Assembly: GCF_002871935.1 (NCBI RefSeq) | Contig: NZ_PNHQ01000005.1 | Span: 1 to 64,000, forward strand | Origin: Aerococcus viridans | GTDB taxonomy: Bacteria > Bacillota > Bacilli > Lactobacillales > Aerococcaceae | Direction of reading: 5' to 3' | DNA length: 64,000 bases | Shown here: positions 49,801 to 59,204 of the stretch, in pieces | How the letters are laid out: each line of letters begins with the position of its first letter | Numbering within the stretch: position 1 is the stretch's first letter | Position numbers and translations under genes: made by a program | Notes under the pieces: model-generated | Database searches by the model: none | Seen by the model: the letters and a program-made list of their open reading frames with translations, nothing else | What the model was told of the DNA's origin: nothing

Positions 49801-50342
49801 TCAACTATAGCATCTGTATGGAACTGTTCATTCTCCAAAGCTGATAGTCCCAAGAACAATTGATTACTAGAAAAATGACGTCGCCACCAAACTAATTCTT
49901 GGTCTAATTGGGCATAATCAGCTTGACCATCACCTTGTTTGAAATACCGCATATGTGGTCCTGTCATAGCTGAAAATATAACAATATAATCATCAGCATG
50001 CAAAGTAATTTCTTGGTAAATAGCTTGGCGATTTGCCTCTGTTTGTAGTTTTAAAGACGACGAAAGGGCCATCAGATGCTGATAGCCTTGGTAATTTTTG
50101 GCGTAGACAACCAATTCTTCTTTCATATTATCTATATTAAACTGGATCGTTAACCCAATTAAAGGAGTGATGCCATTTTGCTCACAGGCGCGGACGAAAG
50201 CTAAAGTCCCTGACATGACATTCACATCTGCCAAACCTAAATGGGTATAACCTGCTGCCTTACCTGCTTTGACATAAGACTCAACCGACATTGGACTTGT
50301 CAATAAAGAATAAGCTGAATTTACATGTAATGGTACGAACAT
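46851..50342 (-). CDS. dnaE: DNA polymerase III alpha subunit, DnaE type
   Basis: A 1163-residue replicative polymerase. Order: PHP domain (FVPLHVNSAYSLLTSP at the start), palm with GRGSAAGALVAYVL and PDIDLDFPDDKRQKVLDY bearing the catalytic Asp pair, the NALYRPGPVQQIP segment, helix-hairpin-helix, and a C-terminal OB fold (TTKRNQPMAFVTLEDQTG). In Firmicutes this enzyme works with PolC in lagging-strand synthesis. The place beside pfkA-pyk is the usual Firmicute one. Confidence 0.97.
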   Translation of the reverse strand: MFVPLHVNSAYSLLTSPMSVESYVKAGKAAGYTHLGLADVNVMSGTLAFVRACEQNGITPLIGLTIQFNIDNMKEELVVYAKNYQGYQHLMALSSSLKLQTEANRQAIYQEITLHADDYIVIFSAMTGPHMRYFKQGDGQADYAQLDQELVWWRRHFSSNQLFLGLSALENEQFHTDAIVELSERWGIPLIAMPHIQYLEPDDYFTQQVLEAIDRNEKLVDIEEMKKIKGAHALRSPGQWSSMYQELKYQEALNQLTEMVKQIKIDFPKVKTLLPKYQIPSEYTDTQKYLKDLAEAGLAKRVQTVSKAYTDRLAYELNVIHKMGFDDYFLIVWDVMNYAHQHAIQTGPGRGSAAGALVAYVLEITDVDPIANDLLFERFLNPERQNMPDIDLDFPDDKRQKVLDYVYRKYGENHVAQIATFGTFGARQALRNVGAVFGKAQVTLSEWANTVENNPNLPAETLTAVYKQSAKLQELIVNEEYGQLWFDTARKLEGLPRHVSTHAAGVVIADQPLTLYTPLQASSTHIPNTQYTMGDVEAVGLLKVDFLSLSNLTILHDGLSAVSKLTGRAVKASDIPLDDQNTYEIFRHADTNGVFQFESDGIKNVLKQVAPTSIEDVVAVNALYRPGPVQQIPHFVSRKHGREPIAYPHPDLTPILAPTYGIMVYQEQVMQVTQKIAGFSLGEADILRRAIGKKKHETIERVRQQFINGAIDKGYQENIAVQIYDYIEAFANYGFNKSHSFAYSYLAYQLAWIKANYPVAFYYGNLKHTRIYDKKGKNLVLEAKNHGVQVVNPDINKSFYGLSVVNAHQLQLGLGDIRGIPKRAVEEIIEAREAEGPFKDFTNFIHRLGKLALKEDILVKLAQSGALDTFGYNRRTLQLEAIPKMITHEQLFKTDNKNQTSLLGEDDLSAMFAPKIVEIDEFDQHELIENEIETLGQALSINLFEDYEDFYQAGIINYIDRLKENNKVFFLGEVRTVKRITTKRNQPMAFVTLEDQTGAISVTAFPEAYIDFAKHLNQGNALLIYGRTQKRNGELQVVLTKAWMLDATAKQYLNQLKQKQVGLPGASEKVDKKKRSVNHPESTVQKQSAPVCWIRVADKAMASDLKAGLLTVVAKYPGQTLLHFTIVASQESYWLAEKYAIQVTNESVQALIAIYGERNVVIK

Positions 50343-50392
50343 CCGCTCACTCCTCCTTCATTCTCTTAAGTATTTTCATTCATTATTTGAAT

Positions 50393-51514
50393 TTAGTCTT
50401 TTTGAGTAAAAAATTGACTATTCCGTCGTTTAGCCGCTTCAATATCTTCTTCACTAATAGCTGGATCTTGATATTGGGGTCCACGTAAAAACATAGCGTC
50501 CCCAAAGGAGAAAAAGCGATATTCTTCAGCCACTGCATGTTGATAAGCGGTTAAGACATGCTCGCGACCTGCAAAGGCTGAAACCAACATAATTAAAGTT
50601 GATTTAGGTAAATGGAAGTTCGTAATAAAGCTATTAACTACTGTAAATTGATAGCCTGGCGCTATAAAAATATCTGTCCAACCAGAATCTGCCTTGACCT
50701 CTCCATCAAATTTAGTACCTATCGTTTCAAGTGTCCGAATTGAGGTTGTTCCAACTGCAACCACTTTATGCCCACCCTGTTGAGCACGACGAATTTTATC
50801 TGAATTTTCTTGATCTAAGCTATAGAATTCTGAATGCATTTTATGTGCATCAATATCATCTACTGAAACCGGACGGAAAGTCCCAAGTCCTACATGTAGC
50901 GTTAAGTAGGCAATATCAATTCCACGCGCTTCTAAGTCCGCCATAAATTCTTGGGTAAAGTGTAAGCCTGCGGTTGGCGCAGCTGCTGAACCATTTTCTT
51001 TAGCATACACAGTTTGATACCGATCTGGGTTATCTAATTTCTCTTTAATATATGGTGGTAAGGGCATTTCACCCAAAGCTTCCAAAACTTCTAAAAAGAT
51101 GCCTTGATATTTAAATTCAACAATTCGCCCCCCATGATCAAGTTCTTCGGCTACAACTGCAACCAACTGACCGTCGCCAAAAGCGATTTCGGTGCCAACA
51201 CGAATACGGCGCGCTGGTTTGACTAGTGTTTCCCAGCGGTCACCTTCTGTATTGTTTAGTAACAATACCTCTACATGTCCACCTGTATCAGGTCGGATAC
51301 CATGTAAGCGTGCTGGTAATACCCGCGTATTATTTAATACCAAAACATCACCTGGTTCCAACTCACTTGCAATATCTGGAAAATGACCATCCTCATATTC
51401 GCCTGTTTGTGCATCTAGTTTCAACAGTCGACTAGCCAACCGATTTTGAATCGGTACTTGTGCGATCAGTTGTTCTGGTAAGTTAAAATCAAAATCATTT
51501 GTTGTTAATGTCAA
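50393..51514 (-). CDS. queA: tRNA preQ1(34) S-adenosylmethionine ribosyltransferase-isomerase
   Basis: A 373-residue enzyme of queuosine biosynthesis. [14 protein letters not shown] at the start, [24 protein letters not shown] and [19 protein letters not shown] are diagnostic. Beyond the usual end near [10 protein letters not shown] there are about 30 extra residues ([17 protein letters not shown]). It follows ruvB directly. No other que gene is in the window. Confidence 0.95.
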   Translation of the reverse strand: MTLTTNDFDFNLPEQLIAQVPIQNRLASRLLKLDAQTGEYEDGHFPDIASELEPGDVLVLNNTRVLPARLHGIRPDTGGHVEVLLLNNTEGDRWETLVKPARRIRVGTEIAFGDGQLVAVVAEELDHGGRIVEFKYQGIFLEVLEALGEMPLPPYIKEKLDNPDRYQTVYAKENGSAAAPTAGLHFTQEFMADLEARGIDIAYLTLHVGLGTFRPVSVDDIDAHKMHSEFYSLDQENSDKIRRAQQGGHKVVAVGTTSIRTLETIGTKFDGEVKADSGWTDIFIAPGYQFTVVNSFITNFHLPKSTLIMLVSAFAGREHVLTAYQHAVAEEYRFFSFGDAMFLRGPQYQDPAISEEDIEAAKRRNSQFFTQKD

Positions 51515-52576
51515 TTAAAATTCCTCCGAATAGGGTATGCCTAAATGGTCGAATGCCTTTGGTGTAGCTAAACGTCCACGTGGTGTTCTCTGCAAGAATC
51601 CATTTTGAATTAAGAAGGGTTCATACATATCTTCAATCGTTGTTGCTTCTTCTGAAATATTGGCTGCTATAGTTGATAAACCAACTGGTCCACCACCATA
51701 ATAGCGAATAATTACGTCTAGAATTTTTCGGTCGGTTTCATCTAAACCTGCCTGGTCTACCTTCAGAATTGCTAGGGCTTTATTCGTAATTGCATCATCA
51801 ATTAATCCGTCCTCGTGGTATACCTGGGCAAAATCACGAACACGTTTTAAAAGACGATTAGCAATACGAGGTGTCCCCCTAGACCGCATACCAATTTCTT
51901 TAGCCGCCTGGTCTTTAATCGGCACTTCAAATAAATTGGCTGTTCGCTCAACAATTGTCGCCAATTCCTCTATTGTATAGTAACGTAAATGCTGGACTAT
52001 CCCAAACCGATGCCGTAGCGGTGAAGATAAGGCACCTGGTCTCGTTGTAGCCCCAATCAGCGTAAAAGGTGGTAAAGGAAAGTGTACGGGATGAGCTCCT
52101 TCATCTTGCCCAACAATAATATCTACCTGGTAATCTTCCATAGCAGAATAAAGCATTTCTTCTACCACCCTTGGCAACCGGTGAATCTCATCAATAAATA
52201 AGACGTCTCCAGCTGATAATTCATTAAGTAAAACCAGTAAATCCCCAGTTTTTTCAATAGCTGGCCCAGACGTTGTTTGAATATTAACGTTCATTTCATT
52301 CGCTATAATATTCGCTAAGGTTGTCTTTCCTAACCCTGGAGGCCCATAAAGAAGGACATGGTCGAGCGCTTCATCACGATTTTCTGCCGCTTGTATATAG
52401 ATGGCCAGTTCTTCCTTTAATTCTGTTTGGCCAATATATTCGCGTAAAAACCTAGGTCTTAAAGACAAGTCTTGTGCATCCTCTGCTTGCTCTTTGGGCG
52501 AATGAATTTGTCCGTTGTGAATGATCTCAACTCCTAAATCTTCAGCTTCGAAATCTTCATGATGATCAAAGTTCAT
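51515..52576 (-). CDS. ruvB: Holliday junction branch-migration helicase RuvB
   Basis: A 353-residue AAA+ motor. N-terminal [12 protein letters not shown], Walker [19 protein letters not shown], Walker [20 protein letters not shown], sensor [18 protein letters not shown], and a C-terminal winged helix ([16 protein letters not shown]). The gene abuts queA, leaving no space, and follows ruvA by 46 bp. Confidence 0.97.
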   Translation of the reverse strand: MNFDHHEDFEAEDLGVEIIHNGQIHSPKEQAEDAQDLSLRPRFLREYIGQTELKEELAIYIQAAENRDEALDHVLLYGPPGLGKTTLANIIANEMNVNIQTTSGPAIEKTGDLLVLLNELSAGDVLFIDEIHRLPRVVEEMLYSAMEDYQVDIIVGQDEGAHPVHFPLPPFTLIGATTRPGALSSPLRHRFGIVQHLRYYTIEELATIVERTANLFEVPIKDQAAKEIGMRSRGTPRIANRLLKRVRDFAQVYHEDGLIDDAITNKALAILKVDQAGLDETDRKILDVIIRYYGGGPVGLSTIAANISEEATTIEDMYEPFLIQNGFLQRTPRGRLATPKAFDHLGIPYSEEF

Positions 52577-52622
52577 AGTAGTTTCCTCCTTTCATATAAT
52601 GCATATCTAAGTCCACGCACCA

Positions 52623-53258
52623 CTATTTAGGTTTTGTAATAAATTTCAGTGCGATACGGATTGCTTCGGCTGTAGTTGTCACACCAGTAAAGTCTGCATT
52701 TTTTACTACTCGGTTAATCTCTCTTTGACTGTAGCCAAGACTAGCCATAGCTTCCTCCAATTCGTGCAGGAATGGTGAATTGACTTGTTCTGATACTTGA
52801 ATGTTCAGACTTTCTTGCTTAAATAAGTCTGAGGACGGTAACTCAGCTAAAACTTTTGGTAGTTTTTCTTTGAGGTCCAGTATAATCTGTCCGGCTGTCT
52901 TTTTCCCAACACCTGGAAATTTCATTAAGAAAGTATTGTCTTCTGCCTGAATGGCTTGGACTAACCCTGCATGATCATCTAAAGAAAGAATGGATAAGGC
53001 TGACTTAGGACCTATCCCTGAAACTGAAATGAGTTGGAGAAAAATGGTCTTTTCTTCTTGTGATTTAAATCCATATAAGCGAATGTCATTCTCTGAAACA
53101 GATTGATACAACCAGATTTTTACTGGCTGGTCTTGTCCAATTTTGTCTGTAAAACGATAAGGATTGGCCATATAAATATAGTAGCCAATCCCATCCGTTT
53201 CAAGGATAACAGCATCTGGATAGACACTCTCAACCTGACCTATCATAAATTCGTACAT
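52623..53258 (-). CDS. ruvA: Holliday junction-binding protein RuvA
   Basis: A 211-residue junction-binding protein. OB fold at the N-terminus (YEFMIGQVESVYPDAVILET), two helix-hairpin-helix motifs (VSGIGPKSALSILS and FPGVGKKTAGQIILDLKEKL) and a C-terminal domain for RuvB contact (EAMASLGYSQREINRVV). It lies 4 bp after msrB. Confidence 0.96.
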   Translation of the reverse strand: MYEFMIGQVESVYPDAVILETDGIGYYIYMANPYRFTDKIGQDQPVKIWLYQSVSENDIRLYGFKSQEEKTIFLQLISVSGIGPKSALSILSLDDHAGLVQAIQAEDNTFLMKFPGVGKKTAGQIILDLKEKLPKVLAELPSSDLFKQESLNIQVSEQVNSPFLHELEEAMASLGYSQREINRVVKNADFTGVTTTAEAIRIALKFITKPK

Positions 53259-53262
53259 TGTC

Positions 53263-53703
53263 TTACTTCACTAATGCTTTCAAGTCGCCGTATCCTTCTT
53301 TATCCATATCTTCTAAAGATATGAAACGAAGTGAAGCGGAGTTTATACAGTAACGTAAGCCACCTAATTCAGCTGGTCCATCGTTGAATACGTGACCTAA
53401 ATGTGAATCCGCATCTTTAGAGCGAACTTCAGTGCGTTTCATACCGTATGAGGAATCTTCCAATTCCTCAATTTCATCTGCCATAATTGGTTTAGAAAAT
53501 GATGGCCAACCACAACCTGCATCAAACTTATCAGTTGATGCAAACAAAGGCTTACCACTCACGATGTCTACGTAAATGCCTTTTTCATAGAAGTCATCAT
53601 ACTGACCAGTAAATGGGCGCTCGGTTGCGGAATTTTGTGTGACTTCATATTCTAACTCAGATAATTTTTTTAAACGTTCTTCTTTATTATAGTCTTTTGT
53701 CAT
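53263..53703 (-). CDS. msrB: Peptide-methionine (R)-S-oxide reductase
   Basis: A 146-residue repair enzyme reducing methionine-R-sulfoxide. [42 protein letters not shown] and the catalytic Cys in [11 protein letters not shown] are present. The paired CxxC zinc sites of some members are absent. No signal peptide. It lies 4 bp before ruvA. Confidence 0.96.
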   Translation of the reverse strand: MTKDYNKEERLKKLSELEYEVTQNSATERPFTGQYDDFYEKGIYVDIVSGKPLFASTDKFDAGCGWPSFSKPIMADEIEELEDSSYGMKRTEVRSKDADSHLGHVFNDGPAELGGLRYCINSASLRFISLEDMDKEGYGDLKALVK

Positions 53704-53819
53704 AATGAAACTTCTTCTCCTTCTGAATAATCTAGATAACCTAGTATATTTTCTTTTTTAGTTACTTATATTCTAGCATAATATTCATCTATACACGAAA
53801 ATCTAGATTAGGACTTTAC

Positions 53820-55895
53820 TTATAATTGTGGTGATTCATGCGGATCCTGAATCCGTTTAAACATCCGCTCAATTTCATAATTTGAAAAATGAACTAAAAC
53901 AGGTCGACCATGCGGGCAGTTATATGGGTTTTTAGTATAAGCCAAGTCATGCAACAACTGCTTAGCCTGCATATCATCTAAATAATGATTGGCTTTAATC
54001 GACCGTTTACATGACATCATAATTGCCGTTGCCTCCCGATAGTTCCCTACTGTTGCTTTAGGGTCTTCTAAGACTAGTGCAATCAGATCTTCAACAATTT
54101 TTTGGACATTCTTCTTACCCATCCAAATTGGGTGTTGTTGTAATTGAAAGGCGTTTGGGCCAAATGGTTCTAAATCAATACCCATTTCCAATAACTTAGG
54201 ACGGATTTGTTCAATTTCTTGCGCTTCAGATGTTGAAAAATCAAAAACAATTGGGAGCAATAGACTCTGCATGGCTGTTCCAAATTCAACAATCGTATCC
54301 CGGTAGTACTCATACTTAATCCGTTCTTGTGCTGCATGCTGGTCTATCATGTACATACCCGTCTCATTTTCTGCTACTAAGTATGTTCCTTGCATTTGCC
54401 CAACATAAGTTAAGTCTGGAAAAGAACTATTTCTATCAACCATCGCCTGGTCAAGCTCCCTGACCTGTTTAACAGTCTGCCATACCGGTTTATTATGTGA
54501 TTTAGGTAAGCTTACTTCCTTTTCCGTATCTAAATAAGTGATGCGGCCTTTTGCCTGGTCTTGACTCTCACTCTCAATCTCTGTTTCCTCCACAACTTGC
54601 GCTTCGTCCCGTAAATAACTCGGCACTTGGATTGGTTGCTCGCCTTCGTTTATGCCCTTATTTTCTTTGGAAGAAGCGTTACCTTCACCTGGCTGATGTA
54701 TAGTGTGCTGATTGGTTTGACTGACATTGAAATCGAAACTTGATTGTTCACCAAGGTAAGTGGTTGGTTGATTTAACGGACGGTAATGATTTTGCTGGTT
54801 CTGTTCCAAACCATCAGTTTGACTAGAGCTTGTTGTATCCGTACGCACTTGCCGATTTTCTACTGCTAGTTCTAGATTATCCTCATCTTCATCTGCAAAA
54901 ACATCCGGTATCCGTTGAACTGGTGCTAACGCTTTAATAATGCTTGCCTTAATCATTTCATATAGGTCATCTTCTTTTGAAATACGCACTTCCTGTTTGG
55001 TTGGGTGAACATTCACATCAATTAATTGGGGGTCCAGTTCTATATAGATAACTGCAATTGGATACCGTCCAACCATTAATTTAGACCCATACCCTTTAAG
55101 GATTGCTTGGCTTAACTTATAGTTTTTGATAAACCGCCCATTGACAAAAAGCGACATATAAGACTTACTAGCCCTTGTGACAGTAGGCAAGGAAACGTAG
55201 CCAGAAATTTGAAAATCTAAGCTCTCACCCTTAATCAAAACCATATCTTTAGCCTGTCTAAACCCATAAATCGCAGCTAAAACTTCATTCACCCTTCCCT
55301 TACCATTCGTTGACAATAAGGTCTTGCCGTCATGAGTATAGTTAAAACGAATTTCTGGGTGTCCCAATGCTTCACGGTTAATAATGTCTGTAATATGGGC
55401 TAATTCTGTTTGTAAACTCTTCAAATATTTCAACCGAGCTGGCGTATTATAAAAAAGGTTTTCTATCAATACCGACGTGCCTCGGCGCAATGCAGATGTC
55501 TTCTGGTCTATAATTTCACCATCTTTTAAGTAAATTTCACTCGATGATTCCCCATCCGAAGTATTCATGGTTACTTCAGAAACAGAAGCAATAGAAGGCA
55601 AAGCTTCCCCTCTAAAACCAAGTGTTCGTATCCTAAATAAATCATTTGAACTATATATTTTTGAAGTGGCATGTCGCTTAAAAGCCAACTCAACCTGATC
55701 AGCGGCAATCCCTCTACCATTATCAATGACTTGAATCGACCGCAAACCAGCTTCCTTAATATGAATTGCAATCTCACTAGCGCCGGCATCTATCGCATTT
55801 TCTACAAGTTCCTTTACCACAGAGGCTGGTCGTTCAACCACTTCCCCCGCTGCAATTTGGTTGGCAACTTGAATAGGTAATTCTTGTATCGCCAT
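53820..55895 (-). CDS. mutL: DNA mismatch repair protein MutL
   Basis: A 691-residue GHKL ATPase with endonuclease domain. N-terminal VKELVENAIDAGAS, DNGRGI and GFRGEALPSIASV make the ATP site; a variable Gln/Ser-rich linker spans about 345-480; the C-terminal domain has the metal motif DQHAAQERIKYE and CPHGRPVLVHF. These make it the nicking type found in bacteria without MutH. It follows mutS by 12 bp. Confidence 0.97.
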   Translation of the reverse strand: MAIQELPIQVANQIAAGEVVERPASVVKELVENAIDAGASEIAIHIKEAGLRSIQVIDNGRGIAADQVELAFKRHATSKIYSSNDLFRIRTLGFRGEALPSIASVSEVTMNTSDGESSSEIYLKDGEIIDQKTSALRRGTSVLIENLFYNTPARLKYLKSLQTELAHITDIINREALGHPEIRFNYTHDGKTLLSTNGKGRVNEVLAAIYGFRQAKDMVLIKGESLDFQISGYVSLPTVTRASKSYMSLFVNGRFIKNYKLSQAILKGYGSKLMVGRYPIAVIYIELDPQLIDVNVHPTKQEVRISKEDDLYEMIKASIIKALAPVQRIPDVFADEDEDNLELAVENRQVRTDTTSSSQTDGLEQNQQNHYRPLNQPTTYLGEQSSFDFNVSQTNQHTIHQPGEGNASSKENKGINEGEQPIQVPSYLRDEAQVVEETEIESESQDQAKGRITYLDTEKEVSLPKSHNKPVWQTVKQVRELDQAMVDRNSSFPDLTYVGQMQGTYLVAENETGMYMIDQHAAQERIKYEYYRDTIVEFGTAMQSLLLPIVFDFSTSEAQEIEQIRPKLLEMGIDLEPFGPNAFQLQQHPIWMGKKNVQKIVEDLIALVLEDPKATVGNYREATAIMMSCKRSIKANHYLDDMQAKQLLHDLAYTKNPYNCPHGRPVLVHFSNYEIERMFKRIQDPHESPQL

Positions 55896-55907
55896 TTACA
55901 TCATCCT

Positions 55908-58532
55908 TTATAGCTGGCTCTTTAATTCTGCTAAGAAATTTAAAGCTTGAATTGGTGTTAAATTATAAATATCTTCAGACTTCAATTGTGCAATCACTTT
56001 TTGACTCGCTGCATCCACTGGTTCATTATCTGATGCTTCTATAGGTGTATTTTCGGCCACCATATCAAATAAGGAAAGCTGCTGGTCTTTATTCACTTCA
56101 TTTAAATTATTGTTTTCTAACTCATGTAAAACCGCTTGGGCATTCTTCAATAATTCTCCAGGCATACCAGCTAATTTAGCTACATGAATACCGTATGATT
56201 TATCTGTAGCACCATTAAATACCTTATGTAAAAAGACTAATTCACCATCTTCCTCACTGGCACCAACATGAATATTGGTTAAGCGAGGCAAACGTTCATC
56301 TAAAGCCGTCAACTCATGATAATGCGTTGAGAAAAGAACTTTCGCGTCGAAATGATCATGAATGTAAATTAAAATAGCTTGAGCTAAAGCAATACCATCA
56401 TAAGTTGAGGTCCCTCGTCCCAGTTCATCAAATAGTAATAAAGAGTTATCTGTTGCATGTTGTAAAGCTTGATTGGCTTCCATCATTTCCACCATGAAGG
56501 TCGATTGCCCTGCTAACAAATCATCTGCCGCTCCAATCCGAGTAAAGATTTTATCAAAAATTGGTAAACGGGCCTCCTTAGCTGGTACAAAACAGCCCAT
56601 CTGTGCAAGAATGACAATCAACCCCAGTTGTCGCATATAAGTGGATTTACCAGACATATTTGGTCCTGTAATCATTAAAATACTTGTTTCAGAGTCCATC
56701 TCAATATCATTAGGCACAAACTTATCTTGGCCAATAACACCTTCAACTACTGGATGTCTAGATTCTTTTAAATATACATCTCGTTTGTCTGTCATGAATT
56801 GTGGTTTTACGTATTGGTGGGTTTCTGAAATTTCTGCTAGCGACTGTAAAACGTCTATAGTTGCCACCGTACTAGCAATCGCTTGTAAGGTCGCTTGGTG
56901 ACCCTTAACTTTTTCACGAACCTCTTGGAATAATTGATGTTCTAGAATTTGTGACCGCTCCTCAGCTTCAAGTATTTTTACTTCAACTTCTTTAAGCTCA
57001 GGCGTAATAAAGCGTTCAGCATTGGTTAATGTTTGTTTTCTATCGTAACGACCTTCTTCAAGCAAATGAAGGTTAGCCTTTGTTACTTCAATATAGTAAC
57101 CAAACACCTTATTATAGCCGACTTTAAGTGATTTTATCCCTGTCTTCTCGCGTTCATCAGCCTGTAATTGCGCAATCCATTGTTGACCGTTGCGCATAGC
57201 ATCTCGGTATTCGTCCAATTGAGGATTAAAGCCATCCGCAATCACATTACCATCTTTCAAAGTAGCTGGCGCATCTTCCCTTATTGCCGCTGAAATGGTC
57301 GCTGTTAATTCAGGTAACGCCGTAATTTGACCTTGAATAGTGGTCCAAACACTATCGTCTGGATTATCAACAGCAATCTGATTAACCGCATCGATAATAC
57401 CAGGGATTCTACTTAAAGATTGATTTAACTGTAATAATTCTTTTGGATTCACATTACCCATAGCTACTTTAGCTACGAGTCGTTCTAAGTCGTAAACCCC
57501 GTGAAGTAACTCTTTGATTTCTAACCGTTGGAAATAATGTTCAATTAAATCTTCTACCTGAGACTGGCGTCGTTCAATAGCAGATAGTGAAATAAGCGGT
57601 CGATCAAGCCAATTTTTGAGCAAACGAAAGCCCATAGCAGTTTCTGTTTTATTCAAGAAGGCCAATAGCGACCCTTGTCGTTTCTTCGTTCTTACTGATT
57701 CCGTAAGTTCTAAATTACTTTTCGCATAATAATCCATATGCAAGTAATAGGCCACCTCATAATGACTGGCTGCTTGCCAATGGTCAATAGCTTGGTGGGA
57801 CATTGAATTCACATAGGTTAAAAGCAAGAGTAGACCATTTAATTCATGGTCATCCGAGATATTTTTCAAAATCTGCTGATATTTGTCTTTAGTTATTGTA
57901 GCTTCCTCTGCAGTTAGATCATATGGAGATAGAGTAAAGGTTTGTAGATGTTGTAATGTTGTCACTTGGTCAGTTGGTACCGAGGATGAAATCACTAATT
58001 CTTTTGACTGCAATTGCGCAAATTCAGTTAGAACAGCAGTAAAGTCATCTAGGCTAGTGACTTTTAACTCTCCTGTACCAACATCTGAAAAGCCTAGAAT
58101 ATATCGGCCGTTTACATAATCAAGGACAGATAAATAATTATTCTCTATCATGCCGATACTATCATTCATGTAGGTGCCAGGTGTCAAGACTTTAACCACA
58201 CCACGCTTTACCATACCTTTAGTGAGTTTTGGATCCTCTAATTGTTCAGCAATCGCTACTTTATAGCCTTGGCTTACTAGCGTTTTAATATACTCACTAG
58301 CTGAGTGGTACGGAATACCACACATCGGAATAGGATCTTCTGCATTTTTATTACGAGATGTTAAGGTAATTTCTAAAATTTGTGCTGCCTTTAAAGCATC
58401 ATCATTAAACATTTCATAAAAGTCACCCAAACGGAAAAATAAGAAAGCATCCGGATATTGGGCTTTCATTTCATTGTATTGTGCCATCATGGGGGTTTGT
58501 TTAGTTTTTTGAGGCATATTAAATTCACTCAC
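55908..58532 (-). CDS. mutS: DNA mismatch repair protein MutS
   Basis: An 874-residue mismatch-binding ATPase. The mismatch-wedge motif is RLGDFYEMF (Phe-x-Glu), the Walker A is TGPNMSGKSTYMRQ, and LLLFDELGRGTSTYDG and LFSTHYHEL follow. Full length. Start is either the GTG at 58532 or the ATG 15 bp inside (MPQKTKQTP, which is where family similarity begins); neither has a strong ribosome-binding site. Confidence 0.97.
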   Translation of the reverse strand: MSEFNMPQKTKQTPMMAQYNEMKAQYPDAFLFFRLGDFYEMFNDDALKAAQILEITLTSRNKNAEDPIPMCGIPYHSASEYIKTLVSQGYKVAIAEQLEDPKLTKGMVKRGVVKVLTPGTYMNDSIGMIENNYLSVLDYVNGRYILGFSDVGTGELKVTSLDDFTAVLTEFAQLQSKELVISSSVPTDQVTTLQHLQTFTLSPYDLTAEEATITKDKYQQILKNISDDHELNGLLLLLTYVNSMSHQAIDHWQAASHYEVAYYLHMDYYAKSNLELTESVRTKKRQGSLLAFLNKTETAMGFRLLKNWLDRPLISLSAIERRQSQVEDLIEHYFQRLEIKELLHGVYDLERLVAKVAMGNVNPKELLQLNQSLSRIPGIIDAVNQIAVDNPDDSVWTTIQGQITALPELTATISAAIREDAPATLKDGNVIADGFNPQLDEYRDAMRNGQQWIAQLQADEREKTGIKSLKVGYNKVFGYYIEVTKANLHLLEEGRYDRKQTLTNAERFITPELKEVEVKILEAEERSQILEHQLFQEVREKVKGHQATLQAIASTVATIDVLQSLAEISETHQYVKPQFMTDKRDVYLKESRHPVVEGVIGQDKFVPNDIEMDSETSILMITGPNMSGKSTYMRQLGLIVILAQMGCFVPAKEARLPIFDKIFTRIGAADDLLAGQSTFMVEMMEANQALQHATDNSLLLFDELGRGTSTYDGIALAQAILIYIHDHFDAKVLFSTHYHELTALDERLPRLTNIHVGASEEDGELVFLHKVFNGATDKSYGIHVAKLAGMPGELLKNAQAVLHELENNNLNEVNKDQQLSLFDMVAENTPIEASDNEPVDAASQKVIAQLKSEDIYNLTPIQALNFLAELKSQL

Positions 58533-58830
58533 TTTTTCTTTTTACGTTAGGTTGCAATCTTTTTTGCATCCTTTTCGCTTTTAAATAATCTCTGTTATTT
58601 TACCACAAATCCTTACTCTTGTACGAATACGGCTATATGGTCCTAAACAACAAGTCACCTGTTATCACCGGTGGATAGCACTCTTAATGCAACTGGATTT
58701 TTGTGATTAATTTAATCCTATTGAATTCGTTTGCTTTATCCGATGAGGCCTTAGTTGTCTTTGATCATTATCAGCATAGCAAACAGATTTCTATCGTGTA
58801 TCTATTAGTTGAACTTACTATCACTAATCA
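58533..58830. other. Intergenic stretch upstream of mutS
   Basis: About 300 bp without a supported gene. A minus-strand extended -10 (TGGTAAAAT, near 58598) is a weak candidate for the mutS promoter. The part next to repeat copy C shows a short open plus-strand stretch with no start or ribosome-binding site. Confidence 0.4.
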
Positions 58831-59006
58831 AAAATCGAGGCTGGGACAATAATCTCTCAGCCTCGATTTGCTATATCAAAATGTTTATCATCAGGTTTCA
58901 AAAGTCAGCATTGTTTGACACTTCCCAAAATGCGCCAATAACATTGCGTTATTATTCGATTTTTGATCCAGTACGTCAATGCTAAAACGACTTTTATCTC
59001 ACCTTC
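58831..59006 (+). repeat. Dispersed ~175-bp structured repeat, copy C
   Basis: Same orientation and order as copy A: GAGGCTGGGAC hairpin (58837-58864), TTTCAAAAGTCAGCATTG, CCCAAAATGCGCCAATAAC, GTTATTATTCGATTTTTG, CGTCAATGCTAAAACGACTT, and TCTCACCTTC. The hairpin is lengthened by AATCGAGG/CCTCGATT and read leftward is followed by five T residues, giving a terminator. Its right end lies 5 bp from the stop codon of the MazG-like remnant. Confidence 0.9.
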
Positions 59007-59011
59007 ATTTT

Positions 59012-59152
59012 TTATAATTCAGTATATTTATGATTATTGTTACGACTTTTTTCAATAGGATATTTCTCATTATTTTTGATTAATTTACGTTCAATGATTT
59101 CATCAATATCTAAACCTAAATTGTCTGCTAACATATAAGTGTAAATACAATT
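59012..59152 (-). pseudogene. C-terminal remnant of a MazG-like nucleotide pyrophosphohydrolase
   Basis: About 46 codons are open on the minus strand, ending in a stop at 59014-59012. The peptide contains MLADNLGLDIDEIIERKLI, then KNNEKYPIEKS and a final KYTEL. This matches the C-terminal end of small MazG-like NTP pyrophosphohydrolases (the KYPVEKA...KYTEL tail). The catalytic ExxE region that should precede it is missing; a stop and then a terminator hairpin lie immediately upstream. It reads as a deleted gene whose 3' end survives beside repeat copy C. Family call is by motif memory. Confidence 0.65.
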
Positions 59153-59157
59153 CTATC

Positions 59158-59197
59158 CAAAAAAGGGTCAGGCGTTTTGAAGACTTCTGACCTTTTT
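59158..59197 (-). terminator. Intrinsic terminator of the AAA/VWA operon
   Basis: Minus strand GGTCAG (59192-59187) pairs with CTGACC (59071 side: 59171-59166), followed by CTTTTTT. It lies 8 bp past the stop of the small orphan gene. Confidence 0.8.
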
Positions 59198-59204
59198 GCC
59201 TTTC

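Noticed and set aside
58717..58850. Plus-strand stretch with ALSDEALVVFDHYQ, faintly like an anthranilate-synthase or PabB fragment.
   Set aside because: About 40 codons, no start codon or ribosome-binding site, runs into repeat copy C; resemblance is too weak to call a pseudogene without a search.
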